Positions 21,591-25,332 of a stretch of DNA of 25,332 nucleotides are shown here, in pieces. The DNA lies in the NCBI GenBank assembly GCA_025964455.1, contig JAOPYU010000183.1, forward strand, positions 1-25,332, in the 5' to 3' direction. The stretch comes from Thermoleophilia bacterium (GTDB lineage Bacteria > Actinomycetota > Thermoleophilia > Gaiellales > SKUG01). The stretch's first letter is position 1, and the number at the start of each line of letters is the position of its first letter. The translations under genes and the position numbers were made by a program. The notes below the pieces were generated by a model. It was given only the letters and a program-made list of their open reading frames with translations. It made no database searches and was not told the DNA's origin.

Positions 21591-23630
21591 ATGCTCGAGG
21601 CAGCGGGAGCCATGCGCAGCATGGCCGGGATGGCCATGCACGGCGCGCCGACAGGTGGCGCCATGGTCGACGATGCAGCGCGGCTCATCGGCGGGGACGT
21701 CTCGCGAGCCGCGGAGTTCGCGGCGCTGCGTGACGCCAACGGGATGGTGCGCGTCCAGGACGCGGCCGGGCGCATCTCCAACGGCATGCCGAGCGATCCG
21801 CTCTGGCACCAGAAGACGCCGATCTACCAGATCTACACGCGCACCTTCGCGGACGGCCTCGGCACCGGCACGGGCAACTTCCAGGGCGTGATCGACCACC
21901 TCGACCACGTGCAGTACATGCGCCAGAAGGCGATCTGGATCAGTCCTCACCACCCCTCCGGCGGCAAGGACGGCGGCTACGACATCGCCGACTACTTCGC
22001 GGTGAACCCGGACCTCGGCGACATGAAGACCTTCGAGAAGCTCGTGGACGAGGCGCATGGCCGCGACATCCGGGTCATCACGGAGATGGTAGCCAACCAC
22101 ACCTCCAACCAGCACAAGTGGTTCACCGGCGAGGTCGACAAGCTCGCCCACATCGTCAGGACCAAGGGACGCGCCGCCGCGCAGGAGTACGCCCAGAGCA
22201 CCGGCAAGGACGGGCCGATGTACGTGTGGGACTTCACACGCACGAAGGCCGAGGGGCCACCCTCCAAGTGGAACGACGTCCGAGTCATCTTCGACGACAT
22301 CGAGGTCGAGGGGAACTGGGCCTGGAACGAGCAGGCGAAGGGCTACTACTGGCACCGCTTCTTCACGGAACAGCCCGACCTCAACTGGGAGAACCCGCGC
22401 GTCGCCGACGAGATGGGCAACGTGCTGAAGTTCTGGCTCGACAAGGGCGTGGATGCGATCCGCCTCGATGCCGTGCCGTACCTGCACCAAGGCACCCGCA
22501 ACGCCCACGGCCGCACGTACTTCGGCGAGAACATGCGCGAGACCCACGAGCAGATCAAGCGCATCCGTGCGACCATGGACCAGGGCTATGCCGACCGCGT
22601 GACGATCGGCGAGGCGAACATGGACGCCGCCGCGACGCGCGAGTACTTCGGCAACGGCGACGAATCCAACGCGCTCTTCGACTTCCCCACGATGCCGCAG
22701 ATGTACATGGGCCTGCTCGAGCGCGACAAGACCCGCATCCTCGGCGCACTCAAGCAGGCGCAGGGGATTCCCGAGGGCACGGCCTGGATGCGCTTCCTTC
22801 GCAACCACGACGAATTGACGCTCGAGAAGGTCACGCCCGAGGAGCGCGAGTGGATGTGGCGCACCTTCCGGGAAGGGGACGCCGCCCGCGGCATCACGCC
22901 TGATCCCGAGGCGAAGATCAACCTCGGCCTACGCATCCGCCTGGCCGATGCGGTCGGCCATGACGACAACCCGGTCCTGAAGCAGAAGGCGATCGAGGCA
23001 CTGACATCGGCGCACTACTCGATGTCAGGCACGCCGATCATGTACCAGGGCGACGAGATCGGGATGGACGCGATCCGCGGCCGCAACCTGTTCGACCGCG
23101 AACGCGTGCGCGGCACGATGCAGTGGGACGCCACCAGGAACCACGGCTTCTCCTCCTCCGACACCGTGACCGAACCGATGGCTGACGCTGTCGAGGGTGC
23201 GCGCATCGCGAACGTGGCGGACCAGAAGGCCGATCCCAACTCGCTCATGAACCGTACGCGGGCGATGCTCATGGCGCGCGAGACGAGCCCGACTCTGCAG
23301 AGCGGCGCGGTCGAGGTGGAGGTGCCGACGAGCGCCAAGGAGCTGCTCGCCTTCCAGCGCTCCACCGAGGGCGAGCGCGTGATCTCGATGGTGAACCTCT
23401 CGCCGGGCACGGTCACGAGCAGCATCGACGCGCAGGTCCCCGCGGGCTGGCGCGCCGAGCGCCTCCACGGCAGCCACGACTTCGACGTGTCGGGAGGCAT
23501 GCCGTCGAGCGTCACGCTCGAGCCGTACGAGCACCGCTGGATCCGCCTCGTGCCGGATGCACCTGCCGGCCCGGGCGCCGGGACAGGAGCCCCAGCCGAT
23601 GCGGTGGCCGGCTCGGCTCAGCTGGGCTGA
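21591..23630 (+). CDS. treS: Trehalose-synthase-like GH13 enzyme with N-terminal extension
   Basis: 679 aa. Residues about 70-600 match trehalose synthase (maltose/trehalose interconversion): PIYQIYTRTFADG, GGYDIADYFAVNPDLG (128-143), VITEMVANHTSNQH (162-175), YYWHRFFTEQPDLNWENP, VDAIRLDAVPYL with nucleophile Asp293, IGEANMD with acid Glu341, and FLRNHDELTLEKVTPEER with Asp407, followed by GDEIGMD and GTMQWDATRNHGFSS. All three catalytic acids are present. The C-terminal part is the usual beta domain, ending in a Pro/Gly/Ala tail. Residues 1-68 are an extra Met/Ala/Gly-rich helical region not part of ordinary TreS, with a further ~20-residue insert around 180-205. No maltokinase is adjacent, so an amylase or other transglycosidase activity within the TreS-like subfamily remains possible. 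No signal peptide; cytoplasmic. Confidence 0.85.
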   Translation: MLEAAGAMRSMAGMAMHGAPTGGAMVDDAARLIGGDVSRAAEFAALRDANGMVRVQDAAGRISNGMPSDPLWHQKTPIYQIYTRTFADGLGTGTGNFQGVIDHLDHVQYMRQKAIWISPHHPSGGKDGGYDIADYFAVNPDLGDMKTFEKLVDEAHGRDIRVITEMVANHTSNQHKWFTGEVDKLAHIVRTKGRAAAQEYAQSTGKDGPMYVWDFTRTKAEGPPSKWNDVRVIFDDIEVEGNWAWNEQAKGYYWHRFFTEQPDLNWENPRVADEMGNVLKFWLDKGVDAIRLDAVPYLHQGTRNAHGRTYFGENMRETHEQIKRIRATMDQGYADRVTIGEANMDAAATREYFGNGDESNALFDFPTMPQMYMGLLERDKTRILGALKQAQGIPEGTAWMRFLRNHDELTLEKVTPEEREWMWRTFREGDAARGITPDPEAKINLGLRIRLADAVGHDDNPVLKQKAIEALTSAHYSMSGTPIMYQGDEIGMDAIRGRNLFDRERVRGTMQWDATRNHGFSSSDTVTEPMADAVEGARIANVADQKADPNSLMNRTRAMLMARETSPTLQSGAVEVEVPTSAKELLAFQRSTEGERVISMVNLSPGTVTSSIDAQVPAGWRAERLHGSHDFDVSGGMPSSVTLEPYEHRWIRLVPDAPAGPGAGTGAPADAVAGSAQLG

Positions 23631-23644
23631 GCGCCGGTCGGCAG

Positions 23645-23734
23645 TGCAACACGGGGTCCTCCCCGGCCGATACCCAGGGGTACCGATGCATCGCTGGGGG
23701 GCGAGCGCGCGGTCGACACCGGGGGAACCACCAC
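23645..23734 (+). promoter_or_regulatory. Conserved promoter/leader, copy B (before 163-aa gene)
   Basis: TGCAAC (23645-23650), 18 nt, GATACC (23669-23674), CGCTGGGGGG (23692-23701) and GGGGGAACC-ACCAC before the ATG at 23735. Total length from TGCAAC to ATG is 90 nt against 91 nt in copy A. The sequences between the elements differ, so the shared parts look selected and not merely recently copied. Confidence 0.6.
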
Positions 23735-24226
23735 ATGAATCCGCTTGGCTTCAAGAGCGCCATCTACCAGCTGGCGAAGGCCGGCGACGTTGCCGCCCCG
23801 CCGATGCTCGACGTCGCCGATTCGATGCTGGCGACCGTCGGCACCAAGCTCGCGAGCGGGCAGGCCACGACCAAGATCGACGACCTGGTGGCGGGTCTCG
23901 CCGACGCCCGCACCACCTTCGCCTCGGTCATCGACCACGGCGCCTCCGGCACGCGATCGGCGGCCGAGATGGCCGAGCACTTCTCCGGCCTCGCGGCGAA
24001 GCTCGACGGGGTCGGCACGGGCATGTCAGGCACCGCGATCGGCCACGTCAGCTCCGCACGCAGCGCCGCCGCCCAGGTCTCCACGGCGCTCCAGCGCGAG
24101 GGCATCACGGCCACGGGCGCACTGCCCGAGGGTTCGCACATGGGCATCTGGCAGCTGCGCGACGACCTCGACCAGGCGTGGAACGCCCTGGGCTTCGGCA
24201 AGGTCATGGGCACGTTGCCGCACTGA
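23735..24226 (+). CDS. Unrecognised helical 163-aa protein
   Basis: No family recognised. It begins MNPLGFKSAIYQLAKAGDVA and appears almost entirely alpha-helical and soluble. Helix-like blocks are at about 5-16, 22-42, 45-67 (IDDLVAGLADARTTFASVID), 75-92, 100-121 and 134-155 (MGIWQLRDDLDQAWNALGFG). Small residues (Ala, Gly, Ser, Thr) and regularly placed Leu suggest a helical bundle or coiled association. It carries no signal peptide, membrane helix or W-x-G turn, so it is not a clear WXG100 protein. It is flanked by the GH13 gene and the kinase, all on the same strand, and shares its leader with the GH13 gene, so linked regulation is likely. The kinase 40 bp downstream makes it a candidate substrate or partner (inference; several Ser/Thr residues are exposed in the model). 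Confidence 0.75.
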   Translation: MNPLGFKSAIYQLAKAGDVAAPPMLDVADSMLATVGTKLASGQATTKIDDLVAGLADARTTFASVIDHGASGTRSAAEMAEHFSGLAAKLDGVGTGMSGTAIGHVSSARSAAAQVSTALQREGITATGALPEGSHMGIWQLRDDLDQAWNALGFGKVMGTLPH

Positions 24227-24235
24227 GCTGCGCGT

Positions 24236-24266
24236 GAAACCGGTTTCGAGCGGGTAATTCGCCCGC
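24236..24266 (+). promoter_or_regulatory. Double dyad and possible leaderless promoter of kinase
   Basis: GAAACCGGTTTC (24236-24247) is a perfect 12-bp palindrome. It is followed by GCGGG-N7-CCCGC (24250-24266), whose loop contains TAATTC, a possible -10 exactly six nucleotides before the kinase ATG at 24267. There is no ribosome site. The palindrome sits where a -35 would be, so a repressor there could shut the gene off. Confidence 0.45.
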
Positions 24267-25133
24267 ATGGAGCCCGCTTCCAGCATCAGTGCCGACGTGC
24301 ACCCCTTCGCGCATCCCGTGCTGGGCCTGGATTCGGGCGTGCTGCTCCACCGCAGCCGCCACGCCGACACCGTGCGCGGCACGTGGCACGGGCTCGAGGT
24401 GGTCGCCAAGCGTATCCGCGAGGACCTCGCCACGGACGATGAGCGGCGCGCTGCGGGACACGGGATCCTGCGCGAGGGACTGCTGCTGCGTCGCGTGTCG
24501 CACCCGTCGATCGTTCGCGTGGTCGAGCTCGTCCAGGACCCCGCGACGCTCGTGCTCGAGCTGGTGCCCGGCAAGTCCATGCGCGAGGAGCTGCGGATGC
24601 GGCGGCGAATCCCGGCGGCTGAATCCGCACGCATCGGCTCCCAGCTGGCCGACGCGCTCGATCACCTGCACCGTCGCTGGATCCTGCATCGCGACGTCAA
24701 GCCAGCGAACCTGATCTACGACGGCCACCGCGCCGTGCTCATCGACTTCCACCTCGCCAAGGAGCCCGGCCCCATGCGCGGCGGGGCCGGCACCCGCCTG
24801 TTCACCGCCCCCGAGCAGGTTCGCGGCGGCCACGTGACCACGGCCGCCGACATCTGGGGCCTCGGCACCGTGCTGTACCGGACCGTCTCCGGGCGACTCC
24901 CCTTCCACGCCGAGACGGGCCACCCGCAGCTCACCGAGCGACCGGTGCCGGTGCTCGAGCGGCTTGCGCGCTCACGCTTCGACGGCGACATGGTGCGCGC
25001 CGAGCGCGACCTGCCGCGCGCCCTCGCGGCGCTCGTCGACCGGATGCTCGCAGCCGAGCCTGAGCTGCGCCCCACCGCCGCGGAAGTTCGCGACGAGCTG
25101 CGCGCCATCGCCGCCGAGCACGCGGCGGCCTGA
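24267..25133 (+). CDS. Soluble Ser/Thr protein kinase, Hanks type, DFH variant
   Basis: 288 aa, essentially a lone kinase domain. The VAIK lysine is Lys48 (VVAKRI), the helix-C glutamate is probably Glu70, and the catalytic loop HRDVKPANLIYD (141-152) has Asp143, Lys145 and Asn148. The metal-binding motif is DFH (160-162) where DFG is expected. The activation segment GTRLFTAPEQVRG and ADIWGLGTVLYRTVSGRLPF are intact, and RPTAAEV near the C-terminus closes the domain. The glycine-rich loop (about 24-41) lacks the usual G-x-G-x-x-G. No membrane helix or PASTA domain is present, unlike PknB, so it is cytoplasmic. It lies 40 bp downstream of the 163-aa helical gene. Catalytic residues remain, so activity is plausible despite DFH. 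Confidence 0.88.
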   Translation: MEPASSISADVHPFAHPVLGLDSGVLLHRSRHADTVRGTWHGLEVVAKRIREDLATDDERRAAGHGILREGLLLRRVSHPSIVRVVELVQDPATLVLELVPGKSMREELRMRRRIPAAESARIGSQLADALDHLHRRWILHRDVKPANLIYDGHRAVLIDFHLAKEPGPMRGGAGTRLFTAPEQVRGGHVTTAADIWGLGTVLYRTVSGRLPFHAETGHPQLTERPVPVLERLARSRFDGDMVRAERDLPRALAALVDRMLAAEPELRPTAAEVRDELRAIAAEHAAA

Positions 25134-25195
25134 CACCGCGCGGCGGCCGTCGGGGCGCCTGCATCGGTTCAGCGCGACTGGGTACGACCTGCCCC

Positions 25196-25332
25196 ATGGA
25201 CGACACACAGGAGATCAGCACCACCGGCACCCGCGGCCCAGTCGACGAGGCCCCGGTGCGGGTCCTCGAATCCGGCGCGAGGATGGTGACCGGGCCCGGG
25301 TGGTTCGTCACCAACCTCGAGGATGCGACGTG
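25196..25332 (+). CDS. Probable cupin protein, N-terminal part only
   Basis: The frame from the ATG at 25196 is open to the window edge (45 codons). After a polar N-terminus (MDDTQEISTTGTRGPVDEAP) comes ESGARMVTGPGWFVTNLEDA. The GPGWFVTNLEDA element closely resembles the G-x-GWFV-x-N-x-x-DA opening of a group of actinobacterial cupin-domain proteins, but the metal-binding cupin motifs would lie beyond the window. TACGAC seven nucleotides before the ATG again suggests a leaderless start. The kinase gene ends 62 bp upstream on the same strand. Family assignment is tentative because so little is visible. Confidence 0.5.
   Translation, partial: MDDTQEISTTGTRGPVDEAPVRVLESGARMVTGPGWFVTNLEDAT

Noticed and set aside
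23735..24226. WXG100/ESX-type secreted substrate
   Set aside because: Length and lack of a central W-x-G turn do not fit, and no type VII secretion genes are nearby.
24267..25133. Maltokinase partner of TreS
   Set aside because: Motifs are those of a Hanks Ser/Thr protein kinase (HRD, APE, DIWGLG), not of the maltokinase family.
1..25332. CRISPR array, IS element, tRNA or rRNA gene
   Set aside because: No regularly spaced repeats, transposase motifs, cloverleaf sequences or rRNA segments were recognised on either strand.

Overview
The window is GC-rich, densely coding DNA from an actinobacterium. The order rplM-rpsI-...-glmM-...-glmS-...-nnr-alr is the classic actinobacterial arrangement. 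The long acidic extension on S9 and several Ala-rich orphan proteins make me favour a Thermoleophilia/Solirubrobacterales-type lineage (inference; no 16S rRNA in the window). No tRNA, rRNA, IS element, phage gene or CRISPR array was seen.

Left part (1-6.2 kb): a partial membrane-protein gene on the minus strand and a tiny two-helix membrane protein divergent from it. Then a minus-strand run: cca (tRNA CCA-adding enzyme), alr (alanine racemase) and nnr (NAD(P)HX repair), linked by a 4-nt overlap and a 6-nt gap. Next come an unrecognised 156-aa protein and recX. Several genes here lack a clear ribosome binding site but have a -10-like hexamer 6-7 nt before the ATG, which suggests leaderless mRNAs.

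Middle (6.2-14.8 kb): a LysR-type regulator divergent from an unrecognised 176-aa gene, then the amino-sugar/ribosome block on the minus strand. That block holds rplM and rpsI with a good promoter and a strong terminator, a secreted SGNH-hydrolase-like protein, glmM, a Met/Pro-rich three-helix membrane protein, and glmS. GlmS and GlmM make glucosamine-1-phosphate for peptidoglycan and Alr supplies D-alanine, so this half is largely cell-wall precursor supply plus translation.

Right part (14.8-25.3 kb) is the accessory and most interesting section. It holds a secreted beta-rich protein and a DUF916-like membrane-anchored protein that resemble a WxL/WxL-binding surface pair. It also holds two large Ala-rich low-complexity proteins, a 197-aa protein built of about five 34-residue helical repeats, the xseA-xseB exonuclease VII pair, a trehalose-synthase-like GH13 enzyme with an unusual N-terminal extension, a 163-aa helical protein, a soluble Ser/Thr kinase with DFH in place of DFG, and the start of a probable cupin protein. 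Two of the plus-strand genes (GH13 and the 163-aa protein) share a ~90-bp promoter/leader, and the minus-strand Ala-rich/repeat genes share a different short leader. This is a hint of co-regulated modules that gene names alone would not reveal.
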